Source: JAUWQU01 sp964605095 (lineage in GTDB: Bacteria > Planctomycetota > Phycisphaerae > SM23-33). From it: 39,978 nt of DNA. Shown here piece after piece: positions 1 through 8,523 of this stretch; within the stretch, counting starts at the first letter, position 1, and each line of letters starts with the position of its first letter. The stretch spans positions 1-39,978 of the forward strand of contig CAZSBS010000005.1 in NCBI GenBank assembly GCA_964605095.1, read 5' to 3'. The notes under the pieces are model-generated. The model ran no database searches and had not been told where the DNA came from. It saw only the letters and a list, made by a program, of their open reading frames with translations. A program made the position numbers and the translations under genes.

Positions 1-50
1 CTGGATGCCAAATGGAAAACTGTCTAAATTAACAATTGGGCAACACGCCC

Positions 51-71
51 TACTGCCTACCGGCTACCGGT
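51..71 (-). repeat. Stop-codon-nested repeat, TAGCCGGTAG type
   Basis: Read on the minus strand, the end of the URO-D-like gene runs directly into CGGTAGCCGGTAGGCAGTA. The gene's TAG stop is the first TAG of this motif. The same 19-mer follows xylose isomerase at 20089-20107, and related sequence follows rnfC (26050-26078) and the lipoprotein gene (37827-37850). Confidence 0.8.
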
Positions 72-1224
72 CCAGCACCGTCTGGCGTTCCTCGATGATC
101 GTTTCGACCAGCGCCTTGACGTTTTCTATGGGCACGTCGTTCATGATTTCCTGAGATGGGGCGATGATGTGCCCGCCACCCGCGCCGAGAGTGCGGATGG
201 TCTGGCGGGCCAGGTCCCTTACCTGCTCCGGTTTGCCGAACGGCAGGACCGTCTGAGTGTCTATCCCGCCCCAGAAGACCAGGTCCTTGCCGAACTCGCG
301 CTTGATGTACGCCAGGTCCATGCACGGCTGGACCGGCTCCAGCACCCGCAGGCCGATGTCGATAAGGTCAGGCAGGAAGTCCGTAATGCAGCCGCAAGAG
401 TGCATGATGATCGGGATGCCGGCGTCGTTGTACGGCTGCCAGGCCCGCCTTAGCCGCGGCAGGATGAACTCGCGGAACATCTTTTTGGAGAACATCGTGC
501 CTTCCTGCATGCCCAGGTCGTCGCCATGGTGTGCGACCTTGAAGCCCATCTCGACGACCTTTTCCGCAAACCGCACCTTGTAGTCGGTGATCTTGTCCAG
601 CAGATCGTGGATGACCCGGGGGGTTTCCGCAATGGCGGTCATGAACTCCAGAAAGCCCATCAGGCCGTAGGCGCGCTCGTATATTCCGCAGTACGCGGCC
701 GGGATTACGAGGAACGGCCCGGACTGCTCGCGAAGGTCGCGCCGCATCTCGTCGAAGAGCCCCGGCCTGGACATATCCGGCGCATTATAGGTGGCGACGG
801 CCTGCTCGGCGTCCATGAAGAGGGCCTTGCGGTTGACATCCGGCGGCATGTGCGAGGCCACTTCCTCGTCGGCATTCTTGCCCAACGGGTGGAAGGCCAT
901 GAAGAAGCCGTCCGAGCCGACCTTGACGCCCATGCCCCATGCGTCGTAGACACACTCGCGGTCCCAGTGTGTCCCGCAGAAGCCCATCGACTCCAGCCGG
1001 GCCATCTCCTGGCGGTCGTTGCGGTAGAACAACGGCTTGTCGTGCATCGACAGGGCCAGGCAGAGGTGGTTCTGGAGGTAGCCGTCAAGCTCATCCGCCG
1101 AGCCCAGCCCAAGCGCCTCGCTGATTGCGGCGTCGCGGGTCCGGTCGGAAAAGGTGATCTGGCTGGGCAGGTAGTCCACATCCTGCCCGCGAATCACTCG
1201 CAGCACTCGCTCTTCGTTGGTCAT
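64..1224 (-). CDS. Uroporphyrinogen decarboxylase-like (URO-D/MtaA family) protein
   Basis: The protein (386 residues) belongs to the URO-D superfamily, probably the branch acting in corrinoid-dependent methyl transfer rather than heme synthesis. The C-terminal half shows the family pattern: HSCG in a strand after an IPI segment, LPDLIDIG, EPVQP, then FWGGID, GGGHIIAP and a final DVP-EN motif. The HSCG and GGID motifs lie where MtaA-type enzymes carry metal or cofactor ligands. Start choice: two ATGs lie at 1230 and 1224. A GGAG sits 2 nt before the first and 8 nt before the second, so 1224 (MTNEER) is preferred. The TAG stop lies inside a short intergenic repeat (51-71). No corrinoid protein is adjacent, but an mttB-like remnant occurs near 29 kb. 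Substrate unknown. Confidence 0.85.
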   Translation of the reverse strand: MTNEERVLRVIRGQDVDYLPSQITFSDRTRDAAISEALGLGSADELDGYLQNHLCLALSMHDKPLFYRNDRQEMARLESMGFCGTHWDRECVYDAWGMGVKVGSDGFFMAFHPLGKNADEEVASHMPPDVNRKALFMDAEQAVATYNAPDMSRPGLFDEMRRDLREQSGPFLVIPAAYCGIYERAYGLMGFLEFMTAIAETPRVIHDLLDKITDYKVRFAEKVVEMGFKVAHHGDDLGMQEGTMFSKKMFREFILPRLRRAWQPYNDAGIPIIMHSCGCITDFLPDLIDIGLRVLEPVQPCMDLAYIKREFGKDLVFWGGIDTQTVLPFGKPEQVRDLARQTIRTLGAGGGHIIAPSQEIMNDVPIENVKALVETIIEERQTVLDR

Positions 1225-1387
1225 TGCCATGTCTCCATCTATCGCCCTATGAGTTTGCGCATCGACGGGCGGCTGTGCCAGACTTTTCCAACAGGCTCGG
1301 GGAATCTGATAGGAAATTTGATTTTGCGTGGGCAATCGGCCGGGGTCCGGGGAGGGGGTTCTTGGCTCTTTGCTTGCCCCTTTGGCT

Positions 1388-4300
1388 TCACCAACCAATC
1401 GGGGGCATCTCGTTTTGCTTCTCTCGCCACCGCTTGTAAGTGTCTCTCAAGTAAGGCGGTGCGTACAGACACCAGTCGAATACAGCCAGAACTTGCGGCG
1501 ACAACTTCTGTTGATGGCGTGCAAGGAAATCTCGCAACTGCTGCTCGGAAGCCCGCGGCACACCTATTTCGGCCGCCATTCTTGCGACGACGGGGCGAGA
1601 GTCGAGGACGACTCCCGACATCTCCGCAAGCACTTCCCCATCTGTAAACTGCCTCCCCATTGCGTTGATTGCACCCTGCCATATCTCCAGAGTGTTTGGG
1701 CTCCGGATTACCGCTTCCAACCTCGGGAAATCTTCCCGTGTCGCCAGTTGCCAACACACGCGCCCCGCGGCCGCGCCCACCAAGTGACTCACGTCATCCT
1801 TCTTAGCAGCGACATCAAGAAGGAAAGTAAAGTCCGCGTGCTGTCCAATCACGCTAATCGCCCTGACAGCGACGCGGCGGAGCGGCCAATGCCCACTATC
1901 CGTTGCCAGCTTCCTCAGAAAGGGAAGATCATCGACGTTTCCCAGCTTCCCGACCGCAGCTACCGCGGCATGCTGGACATTCCAGTCGCTGCTCTTCATC
2001 ATTTCCCTGAGGAACGGCAAGTCTTCTGGTCCACCACGTTCCCTAAGAACCCAAGCACATCCCTGCTGCAGGATCGCATTCCCACTCTTTGCCGATTCGC
2101 GGAGCAAAGCAACATCGCCATGGGTGGACAGCTCCGCATAGGCCTTGGCTGCCGCGTGTTGTGCGGGCCAAGAATGCCCTTTCGCAACCCGATCCTCAAG
2201 CAGGGGTAGCCCCTCCTCATCGCCAAGCTTGGCGATGGCCCGCGCCACGGCCCTAAGGACGTCCGTATCCCCATCGCTCACCATCGCTCGTAGGATTGCC
2301 AGCCCCTCCCGGTAACCCAGATTCCCGACCGCCCCAGCCACCGCATCGCGCACACTGAAATCCCCACCTACAGCCGGATGAGGGTACTCGTCGCTTGCCA
2401 ATTGGCCCAATATCGCCAAATCATCCTTCGTCCCCACTCTTCCGATCCCCGCTGCCGCGACTTTGCGGAGATACGGATGTGCGTTTTTCGCAAGTCCGCG
2501 CAGGAGGGGCAAGTTCTCCTTTGTGGCCAGTCCCGCAACACACGCAATAGCGTCCTCGGCTAGCTTTCTAAGTTCAGAGAATGGGCCTCTGAACAAATCG
2601 CATAACGGAGCGACATCTGCACTTGAGCCAATCAGCGATGCAATCTTCAAATACGCCATGGCCCCTGCCATCTGCCGGGTCATTCCAGCGGCCCGAGCCA
2701 GACCAAGGAGGTCTTCACGGCTCAAAGTCGATAGCCAGTACCAGCCCGGTGCCGACCACGTTGCCGGATCGGTGAGTTCGCCGCGTACATCCTTGATGTC
2801 ATGCCCGTAACCATAACTGGCATTGCGCACGTCCGCAGCTTCCATTGTTGCCATGCTCAGCAGCAGCACAGCACGTTCTAGCGGATCTAGGTGTTCGGAG
2901 GGAAGGTGCTCCCGTTGTGTCCACAGATCCGCTATCTCGTGCGCAGCGAGAACACCATGATAACGATCGAAAGTGCGGGCCCTGGCATCAAGAAGCTCCC
3001 TAGCCTCCTTGAAGCAACGTTCTTCTTCGCTGATTAACTCCGCGACGGCGCTCTTAGCGAGCAGATCGTGTATGATTTCCCATTGGCCGGACGCCAGGCG
3101 TCGCACAAGACGCATCTTTACCATGTGCGCCAGGAGTGCCGTTAACTTCTCTGGGGAAATGTGTGTCTCTGCCGCGACCCGCGATTCATCGGCCGATCCC
3201 TTCTTCCCGCTGCTGTGGGCGAGGGTCACCAACACCCTTCGGCCATCCTCTTCGGCAAAACCGTGTTTGGGAAGATCCTTGATGCTTTGTGTGAGGAATT
3301 CCGTGATTACCTGATCGGTCGCGCTATGGCCGCCCGCGGCTAAAGCTCCATACTCCTCCATGCGGACACGTCCCTGCTCCGCCAGTTCGGCTAGACGTAG
3401 CACCACCATCTGTATAAACGGCGGATAGATCGCATGGCCGCCAAATCCTGCCTCGCGCGATGTGGCCGCGGCCAACTCGTCCAGCAACATCTTCACGAAA
3501 ACTTCATCCTCCTCCAATGTGATCTTCTTTGCACCCAACAGTTTCTTCAGCGAGGCCTCCGCATCATTTCGTCCTAGCCTCCGCATTGCGCGCTTTGGCA
3601 GTCCAGCGGCGGTGTGGGAGATGGCCTGCCAAAGCGGCAGTAGCAGGCTTTCCACGTCATCGCGATACGAAAAAAGCAAGGTCAAATGGCGATGCTGGGC
3701 GAGCGCATCCAACACCGGCGACACGATGGGGTCGATTTCAAACGCACCAAAGTAGGCAATATCCTCGAACTGGTCCAACACGACCAGAAGCTTAGAATGC
3801 TTCGCCATTGCCCGTTTGCAAAGTTCGGCAAAACCATCGGTGGCGGCAATGGGACCATCTACAACCTGACGAAAATCCCCGGCTGTGAAGAACGCACCGG
3901 TGACCTTGTCGGGGCGTGTTGCCACGACGCCCCAACCGTAAAGCAGCCTGATTATGGGCACCAAGCCAGCGTGAATCACCGAACTCTTGCCAACGCCGGA
4001 TGGACCGATCAGGAGGGATGACCGCTTGCCCAACACGTGCTGTTCAAGAGCCTTGATTTCCGTATCGCGCCCCGCCAGCAGCACCGCGTCTCCCTCGTGG
4101 TAGTAGTCCATGCCCGGCAGATCGGGCCGCACTTCCTGGGCGGCCTTACGTTGCCACAGATGATCATCGTTCTCAAACTCCAGCTTGTGCGGGAAACCGT
4201 AGCGGCGCAGAGGAATCGCGATGGGCGACCATTCCTCGTCTCGCATGAAGGGTTCGCCTTTGAGCAACGCCTCCCACTGCTCTTGCGAGTCTGGGCAGGC

Positions 4301-4954
4301 CAAGATCACGATGCGATTGCCCTCCACTCGCCACCCGGAAATGCATTGGCGGAACAGGTACTTGATCCGATCCACTCCTTCCAGCTTCGTCGGGTCCGTT
4401 CCAAGTTCGGTAATCCGCGTATTGTCGGTATGCAGCGTGTCTGCCGCCCTTAGGATCACCGCCAGACGCTGAAGATCCACTGGACCGGTTGGCAGAGGAT
4501 GGGCTTCGGGTAAGTCCGCTAGCAGATCCGAATACTCAGCCCCCCTCTTGTCGTGAACACCGACGATGTGGTCGACCGCGATAGCCTCCGCCCACGGGAT
4601 AACTAGTTCCCCATGATGTCTGACGACGAACTCGCCCGACCCCTGGCCGTGCTGTGCATCCTCGGTAATGCAAGTCTTGAGGCCGCGATCCAGGTCGTGG
4701 CAGCAGGCAGAACAAGATAAGAGGAAAAGCACCGGTGCAGTGAACTCGGCAAGCGGCTGCGTCTCACTGAGCAGTCGCCAGACATATAACTCCACGTACA
4801 AGCAGTGACTTGTCCCGTTGTCGCTGCCGTCGGGTTTGCTCGCCCGCGCCTGGAATGGCTTCGCCAACTCCCAGAGCACGTCCGCTCTCCGAGCGAGGTC
4901 CGGATTCAACGTAGCCAGATGTTTCCGAAGCAACGATTCCATCGCCCTGATCAT
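1388..4954 (-). CDS. HD domain - STAND ATPase - HEAT repeat protein, candidate NLR-like defence protein
   Basis: A 1188-residue multidomain protein. Residues about 1-270 form an HD-type metal phosphohydrolase domain: H50, the pair H86-D87 in CCHDLDRG, then H113/H114, H129, H134-D135 and D172 in LRAADTLH. I recall similar HD domains fused to conflict modules under the name HD-CE. Residues about 290-640 are an nSTAND1-like NTPase: a GRDTEI lead-in, Walker A GPSGVGKS (317-324), Walker B LLVVLDQFED (389-398) and SYRDD. A winged-helix-like stretch follows. From about 770 to 1140 come repeated helical HEAT units of the LPLLRGLA / LPFLRKLA type. This effector - switch - sensor order is that of bacterial STAND immune proteins. 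Several residues upstream of the chosen ATG are possible, and the RBS there is poor, so the start is uncertain. Base composition looks lower in GC than its neighbours, which suggests transfer. Function is inferred from architecture only. Confidence 0.88.
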   Translation of the reverse strand: MIRAMESLLRKHLATLNPDLARRADVLWELAKPFQARASKPDGSDNGTSHCLYVELYVWRLLSETQPLAEFTAPVLFLLSCSACCHDLDRGLKTCITEDAQHGQGSGEFVVRHHGELVIPWAEAIAVDHIVGVHDKRGAEYSDLLADLPEAHPLPTGPVDLQRLAVILRAADTLHTDNTRITELGTDPTKLEGVDRIKYLFRQCISGWRVEGNRIVILACPDSQEQWEALLKGEPFMRDEEWSPIAIPLRRYGFPHKLEFENDDHLWQRKAAQEVRPDLPGMDYYHEGDAVLLAGRDTEIKALEQHVLGKRSSLLIGPSGVGKSSVIHAGLVPIIRLLYGWGVVATRPDKVTGAFFTAGDFRQVVDGPIAATDGFAELCKRAMAKHSKLLVVLDQFEDIAYFGAFEIDPIVSPVLDALAQHRHLTLLFSYRDDVESLLLPLWQAISHTAAGLPKRAMRRLGRNDAEASLKKLLGAKKITLEEDEVFVKMLLDELAAATSREAGFGGHAIYPPFIQMVVLRLAELAEQGRVRMEEYGALAAGGHSATDQVITEFLTQSIKDLPKHGFAEEDGRRVLVTLAHSSGKKGSADESRVAAETHISPEKLTALLAHMVKMRLVRRLASGQWEIIHDLLAKSAVAELISEEERCFKEARELLDARARTFDRYHGVLAAHEIADLWTQREHLPSEHLDPLERAVLLLSMATMEAADVRNASYGYGHDIKDVRGELTDPATWSAPGWYWLSTLSREDLLGLARAAGMTRQMAGAMAYLKIASLIGSSADVAPLCDLFRGPFSELRKLAEDAIACVAGLATKENLPLLRGLAKNAHPYLRKVAAAGIGRVGTKDDLAILGQLASDEYPHPAVGGDFSVRDAVAGAVGNLGYREGLAILRAMVSDGDTDVLRAVARAIAKLGDEEGLPLLEDRVAKGHSWPAQHAAAKAYAELSTHGDVALLRESAKSGNAILQQGCAWVLRERGGPEDLPFLREMMKSSDWNVQHAAVAAVGKLGNVDDLPFLRKLATDSGHWPLRRVAVRAISVIGQHADFTFLLDVAAKKDDVSHLVGAAAGRVCWQLATREDFPRLEAVIRSPNTLEIWQGAINAMGRQFTDGEVLAEMSGVVLDSRPVVARMAAEIGVPRASEQQLRDFLARHQQKLSPQVLAVFDWCLYAPPYLRDTYKRWREKQNEMPPIGW

Positions 4955-5200
4955 CCTGAAAAAGGACCCAATCTCGCTGGCGGAGGCAGAACCTCGGGCG
5001 GTCCCCGGCACAAATTGGCGGATTTGGGGGCGACCCATCGGCCGCAGCCCGAACGTCACACGCTGGGAACAGTATCCCCCTGTAACCAAGCTGTGTCAAG
5101 TGACGAAAAACATGCAGCCGCTCGGCGACGACACGAACCTCGCGGCCGGGCAATTCGGCGGCGGCGAGGACCTGACCGCCGTCGCGGACAGCAGGCTTCA

Positions 5201-6343
5201 TCAGCCGCAGATCATCCTTAGCCAGCCTGACAGATTGGTGACCAGGAGCCGCTGGTTTTCGATCTTGCGGGCGATGCGGCAGACGAGGATGCGTTTGTCG
5301 GCGTCGATCATGTCGGCGACGGCGTTCAGGCGCTCGATCATGTCCGTCGAGGGGTCGCTGGTGAGCTTGATCTCGATGGCCCAGCGGTGCGTACCCCAAT
5401 CAAGGACAAGGTCCAACTCGTAGCCGTCGGAGGTGCGGAAGAAGAACGGCTGGGCCTGTTTGCCCACTGCGGATAGGGTGGCGAGCGTCTGCTCGATGAC
5501 GAAACCCTCCCAGCTATGGCCCAGCCAGGGCTGGCGGTAAAGCTGTTCGAGATCGGTCACGTTCATCAGGGCGTGGTGAAGTCCGCTGTCGCGCCAGAAA
5601 ACGCGGGGCGTCTTGACCAGCCGTTTCCTGACGTTGGCGAAGTACGGCTGAAGGCGGCGGATGAGGAACGCGCCTTCCAGGAAATCCCAGCGGCTAAGGA
5701 TGGTCTTGTGGTCCATCGACAGTGAGGCGCCGAGTTGGGATGCGTTGAGCGGCTGGCCGTGCAAGGCCGCGAGCATGGCAAGCAGGCGCATGGTTTGCCG
5801 GGGCTTGCCGGGCAAGCCCCACCCGGGCAGGTCGCACGTGGCCAGCATGTCGAGGTAGTCCGTCTGCCACTCGGGAAACATCCTGGGCGTCAGTATTCCG
5901 CCGTCGGGATAGCCGCCGCGCAGCCAGAGGTCGTCCAACTGGCTGACCTTCAACTCGGGCAGGATGAAAGGCGTCATGCGCACCAATCCCAGCCTCCCGG
6001 CCAGGGATTCCGAAACGTTCTTCATCAGCGCCGGCGAAACCGAGCCCAGCAGCAGGAACCGCCCGTTGCGTTTGCGGTCGGCATCGATCGTGCCTCGCAG
6101 GCGGGAGAACACCTTCGGCGACTGCTGGGCCTCGTCTATGACAACCAGCCTCCTGCCACGAGCAAGGTCGTCCCATTCGGCGTCGAGCCTGGCCTCGCTG
6201 CCACGGGTCTCCATGTCGAAGTAGGCCCCGTCGAACTGACGGGCGAGGGTCGTCTTGCCGCACTGTCGCGGACCAAGAATAGCGACGGCGGGGAACTTGC
6301 CTAGTTCGTCACGTACCTGACGGCTGTATATACGCGAGATCAT
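5201..6343 (-). CDS. AAA ATPase with C-terminal DUF4143 nuclease-like domain
   Basis: A 380-residue protein of the AAA_14/DUF4143 family, widespread and poorly understood. Residues 1-140 carry the ATPase: Walker A GPRQCGKT (24-31), Walker B LVVIDEAQ (66-73) and a LLLGS sensor strand near 110. The rest holds helical linkers, an HTH-like stretch and the DUF4143 part with WEGFVIEQ, FFFRTSDGYELDLVLD and AIEIK, a PD-(D/E)XK-like arrangement. Start: the ATG at 6343 (MISRIYSRQV) matches where family members usually begin. An upstream in-frame ATG at 6385 would add residues encoded entirely by a palindrome, so I read that stretch as regulatory. It is followed on the same strand by the HD-STAND gene, 246 nt away. 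A role in DNA metabolism or toxin-like stress response has been suggested for the family but is not established. Confidence 0.88.
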   Translation of the reverse strand: MISRIYSRQVRDELGKFPAVAILGPRQCGKTTLARQFDGAYFDMETRGSEARLDAEWDDLARGRRLVVIDEAQQSPKVFSRLRGTIDADRKRNGRFLLLGSVSPALMKNVSESLAGRLGLVRMTPFILPELKVSQLDDLWLRGGYPDGGILTPRMFPEWQTDYLDMLATCDLPGWGLPGKPRQTMRLLAMLAALHGQPLNASQLGASLSMDHKTILSRWDFLEGAFLIRRLQPYFANVRKRLVKTPRVFWRDSGLHHALMNVTDLEQLYRQPWLGHSWEGFVIEQTLATLSAVGKQAQPFFFRTSDGYELDLVLDWGTHRWAIEIKLTSDPSTDMIERLNAVADMIDADKRILVCRIARKIENQRLLVTNLSGWLRMICG

Positions 6344-6344
6344 A

Positions 6345-6382
6345 TTCTTGCATTTTGGGAATCCATTCCCAATTTGCAAGAA
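6345..6382 (-). promoter_or_regulatory. 38-bp near-perfect palindrome before the DUF4143 ATPase gene
   Basis: Two 18-bp arms flank a central CC. The right arm, reverse-complemented, matches the left at 16 of 18 positions (core TTGGGAAT...ATTCCCAA, outer TTGCA / TGCAA). It ends one base before the ATG at 6343. It could be an operator bound by a dimer, a hairpin in the leader masking the start, or a target recognised by the gene product itself. The ribosome binding site is not otherwise evident. Confidence 0.75.
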
Positions 6383-6407
6383 CATTCCGCCCGCTATTGC
6401 GGCCAGA

Positions 6408-7334
6408 TCACCGGCGGGTTCTCGCCCAGCGCAGCTTGGCCGAGCGCGAACGGGGATTGGTTTTTGTCTCGGCCACGTCGGCCATGACGGGGTCGGGGCT
6501 TATCTCGGCGTAGATCCCCCGATCCAGGCCGTCGCGGAAGGAGGCTTTCACGCGGCGGTCCTCCCCGCTGTGGAAACTTATGATGGCTGCGACGCCGCCG
6601 GGGGCCAGGCAGGACGGCAGGACTCTCAGGAGGCGTTCGAGGTTTGCCAGTTCCCGGTTGACGAGGATGCGCAGGGCCTGGAAGGTCCTTGCGGCCGGGT
6701 GAAGCTTCGCCCCCGCGGCCCGCCTGAGCGTAAAGTCGCGGGCCTCGCAGACGATGGCGGTCAGGTCCTGCGTGGTCTTGATGGGGTGCTTTGTGCGGCG
6801 CTCGACGATCAGCCGGGCGATGGCTGGAGCGTCGTCCTCGTCGCCGAACTCAAGCAGGGCCTCGGCGAGTTGCCTCTCGGTCATGCGGTTGACCAGCGTC
6901 GAAGCCGGCTCGCCGCGGCTTGGGTCCATGCGCATGTCCAGCGGGCCCTGGCGGCGGTATGAGAAGCCGCGGTCCGGGTCGTCGATCTGCGGGCTTGCCA
7001 CGCCGAGGTCGGCCAGGACGGCGTCGGCCCGTTCGATGCCGGCCTCGGCCAGGACTCTCGGCAGGGCCGCAAAGTTGTTGCGGTACAGGTCGAATCGCAC
7101 CAACGCCGCCACACCTGCCCCAACCGCTTCCAACCGGACGCGGGCAAGGGCGATGTTGGCTGGGTCAAAGTCGATGCCGATGAGCCTGCCGCCGGGGCTG
7201 ACACGCTCAAGCAAGACCGCCGAGTGGCCGCCCAGTCCAAGCGTGCAGTCCACGACCACCTGCCCAGGCCGGAGGTCAAGAACCTCCAGCAGCGGCCCCA
7301 ACAGCACCGGTATGTGGCTGGCATGGCGTTTCAT
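6408..7334 (-). CDS. rsmH: 16S rRNA m4C1402 methyltransferase RsmH
   Basis: RsmH (308 residues) adds the N4 methyl group of C1402 in the ribosomal P site, using S-adenosylmethionine. Visible family marks: the N-terminal HIPVLLGPLLEVL, the SAM loop VDCTLGLGGHS, GIDFDP, ADAVLADLGVASPQIDDPDRGFS, MRMD, the helical insert LAEALLEFGDEDDAPAIARLI and the C-terminal IISFHSGEDRRVK. The start is the ATG at 7334 giving MKRHASHIPV; a GTG three codons upstream is possible. The gene is not beside mraZ, ftsL or other division genes, as it would be in a dcw cluster. It stands alone between the sigma factor and the DUF4143 ATPase genes. Confidence 0.96.
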   Translation of the reverse strand: MKRHASHIPVLLGPLLEVLDLRPGQVVVDCTLGLGGHSAVLLERVSPGGRLIGIDFDPANIALARVRLEAVGAGVAALVRFDLYRNNFAALPRVLAEAGIERADAVLADLGVASPQIDDPDRGFSYRRQGPLDMRMDPSRGEPASTLVNRMTERQLAEALLEFGDEDDAPAIARLIVERRTKHPIKTTQDLTAIVCEARDFTLRRAAGAKLHPAARTFQALRILVNRELANLERLLRVLPSCLAPGGVAAIISFHSGEDRRVKASFRDGLDRGIYAEISPDPVMADVAETKTNPRSRSAKLRWARTRR

Positions 7335-7436
7335 TCCAGACACATACCTTATAACACAACATAACACAAACTGACCGCTTCGGCAGGCCGGAGGGCCGAC
7401 AAAGTTCCGCCGTCATTGACAATGATGCCCGGCAAA

Positions 7437-8384
7437 TTACTCGGTCAGGGCCTTACGCATCTTGCCCAGGGCGCAGCCCTGGATCTGGCGGACACGCTCG
7501 TTGGTCAGACCAACCATCTTGCCGACCTCGGCGAGGGTCATACGGCGCTCGGCGGGGTTCATGGCGAACCGCTCCATGACCACCGTTCGCTCCACATCCG
7601 TCAACTTGGCCCGATTCATCAGCAGTATATCGCGGATGGTCTCGACCGTGTCGGCCTGCTGGAACTCGTGACGCTTGACGTCGTAGTCGCTCTTTTCCAT
7701 GGTCGGGTCGTACTCGGCCGGGAAACGCTGGTGATACTGCCCGGTCTTGGTCGCCAGGCGGTTGAAGCTCTTCAGAATGACCCGGCAGCCATAGGTGGAG
7801 AACTTGAAGCCGCGCCCAGCATCGAACTTCTCGACGGCCCGCAACAGGGCCATGTTGCCCTCGCTGACGATCTCGCCAAAGTCGACGTTGGGTATCCGCG
7901 TCCGCTTTGCCATCGCCAGCACCAGGGCAAGGTTGGCACGAACCAGGTCGGCCCGGGCGTTCATGGCCCTTTCGTACCAGACGACCATTTGCTTGGCCCG
8001 GCCAAGGGTTGCACGCCTGAGCTGGGCGTCAACCAGACCGGCCAGGCGATAGCGGGCGTAGTTGTACCGAAGGAACAACTGAGATTCCTCGGCCGCGCTG
8101 AGGCGGCTTCGCCGGCCCTTGCGGGCGGGCTTGATGTCCTCAGCCACTTCCGGAAATGTTGTCCAAACCGGGATTTCGATATCGTCAGCCTCCGAGCTGA
8201 AGAGGTCGTGCTCGGCTTGCGGCCGGTCAAACAAATCGCTGGGAACGTAATCCACGTGGGCGGGGATTCTCGCGTAAGTCAGTCGCTCGGACTCGCTCAG
8301 GCCATGGGGCATGGCCAACTCCACGGCGGCGGGAGCGGTTGCTTCGTCAATTTGCTTGTCAAGAGTATGCGGTGCGTTGTTCAT
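7437..8384 (-). CDS. Divergent sigma-70 family RNA polymerase sigma factor
   Basis: A 315-residue sigma factor. The first 90 residues are not conserved (no recognisable region 1.1). A region 1.2-like helix spans about 95-145. Region 2 follows at 145-212 (ADLVRANLALVLAMAKR, then the core-binding EIVSEGNMALLRAVEKFDAGRGFKFSTYG). Region 4 is at about 255-315, with an HTH in TLAEVGKMVGLTNERVRQI. Odd points: region 2.3/2.4 reads YGCRVILKSFNRLA, where housekeeping factors have aromatic WWIRQAI residues that melt the -10 element. Region 3 is almost absent (about 215-250). It is probably an alternative factor with altered promoter use. Start: the ATG at 8384 has AAAGGA 7 nt upstream, a good RBS; longer upstream extensions are rejected. 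Confidence 0.93.
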   Translation of the reverse strand: MNNAPHTLDKQIDEATAPAAVELAMPHGLSESERLTYARIPAHVDYVPSDLFDRPQAEHDLFSSEADDIEIPVWTTFPEVAEDIKPARKGRRSRLSAAEESQLFLRYNYARYRLAGLVDAQLRRATLGRAKQMVVWYERAMNARADLVRANLALVLAMAKRTRIPNVDFGEIVSEGNMALLRAVEKFDAGRGFKFSTYGCRVILKSFNRLATKTGQYHQRFPAEYDPTMEKSDYDVKRHEFQQADTVETIRDILLMNRAKLTDVERTVVMERFAMNPAERRMTLAEVGKMVGLTNERVRQIQGCALGKMRKALTE

Positions 8385-8486
8385 GGTAGCATCCTTTCCA
8401 CATTTCCTTCCGTACCAGGGAAACCGCAACGAAAGGCTTAATTGTTCGTTCTTGGACCCATGTTGTATTATTTTTGCCCATTCAAC

Positions 8487-8505
8487 AGAGCCCCTGGCGG
8501 GCTCT
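8487..8505 (-). promoter_or_regulatory. Leader hairpin upstream of the sigma factor gene
   Basis: AGAGCCC and GGGCTCT form a perfect 7-bp stem with a 5-nt loop. It lies in the presumed leader of the sigma factor mRNA, about 100 nt before the start. On the plus strand it is followed by a T-rich stretch, so it could also act as a weak terminator against transcription in the other direction. Confidence 0.4.
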
Positions 8506-8523
8506 AATTTCTTATTCACCTTA

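Noticed and set aside
64..1224. Identification as HemE, the heme-pathway uroporphyrinogen decarboxylase
   Set aside because: HSCG and GGID-type motifs and the general pattern fit the MtaA/CmuA-like branch, and no other heme gene is nearby. The classical HemE N-terminal RQAGR motif is not seen.
526..1647. Long plus-strand open frame opposite the URO-D-like gene
   Set aside because: It is antisense to a clearly recognised protein, has Arg/Ala/Pro/Gly-rich nonsense composition and no RBS. The same holds for the frames at 11777-13351, 16790-18472, 18923-20209 (minus), 23890-25899 and 29050-31041, which are typical shadows in high-GC DNA.
4764..5201. Minus-strand frame starting at 5201, overlapping the stop of the DUF4143 gene (TGATG) and then the HD-STAND gene
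   Set aside because: The first 30 or so codons look G/C-biased and the overlap resembles coupling, but most of the frame overlaps the well-supported HD domain in another frame. I recognise no domain and there is no RBS of its own. It may be a remnant of a longer DUF4143-linked gene.
6408..7334. dcw (division and cell wall) cluster around rsmH
   Set aside because: No mraZ, ftsL, ftsI or mur genes are adjacent. Neighbours are a sigma factor and a DUF4143 ATPase gene.
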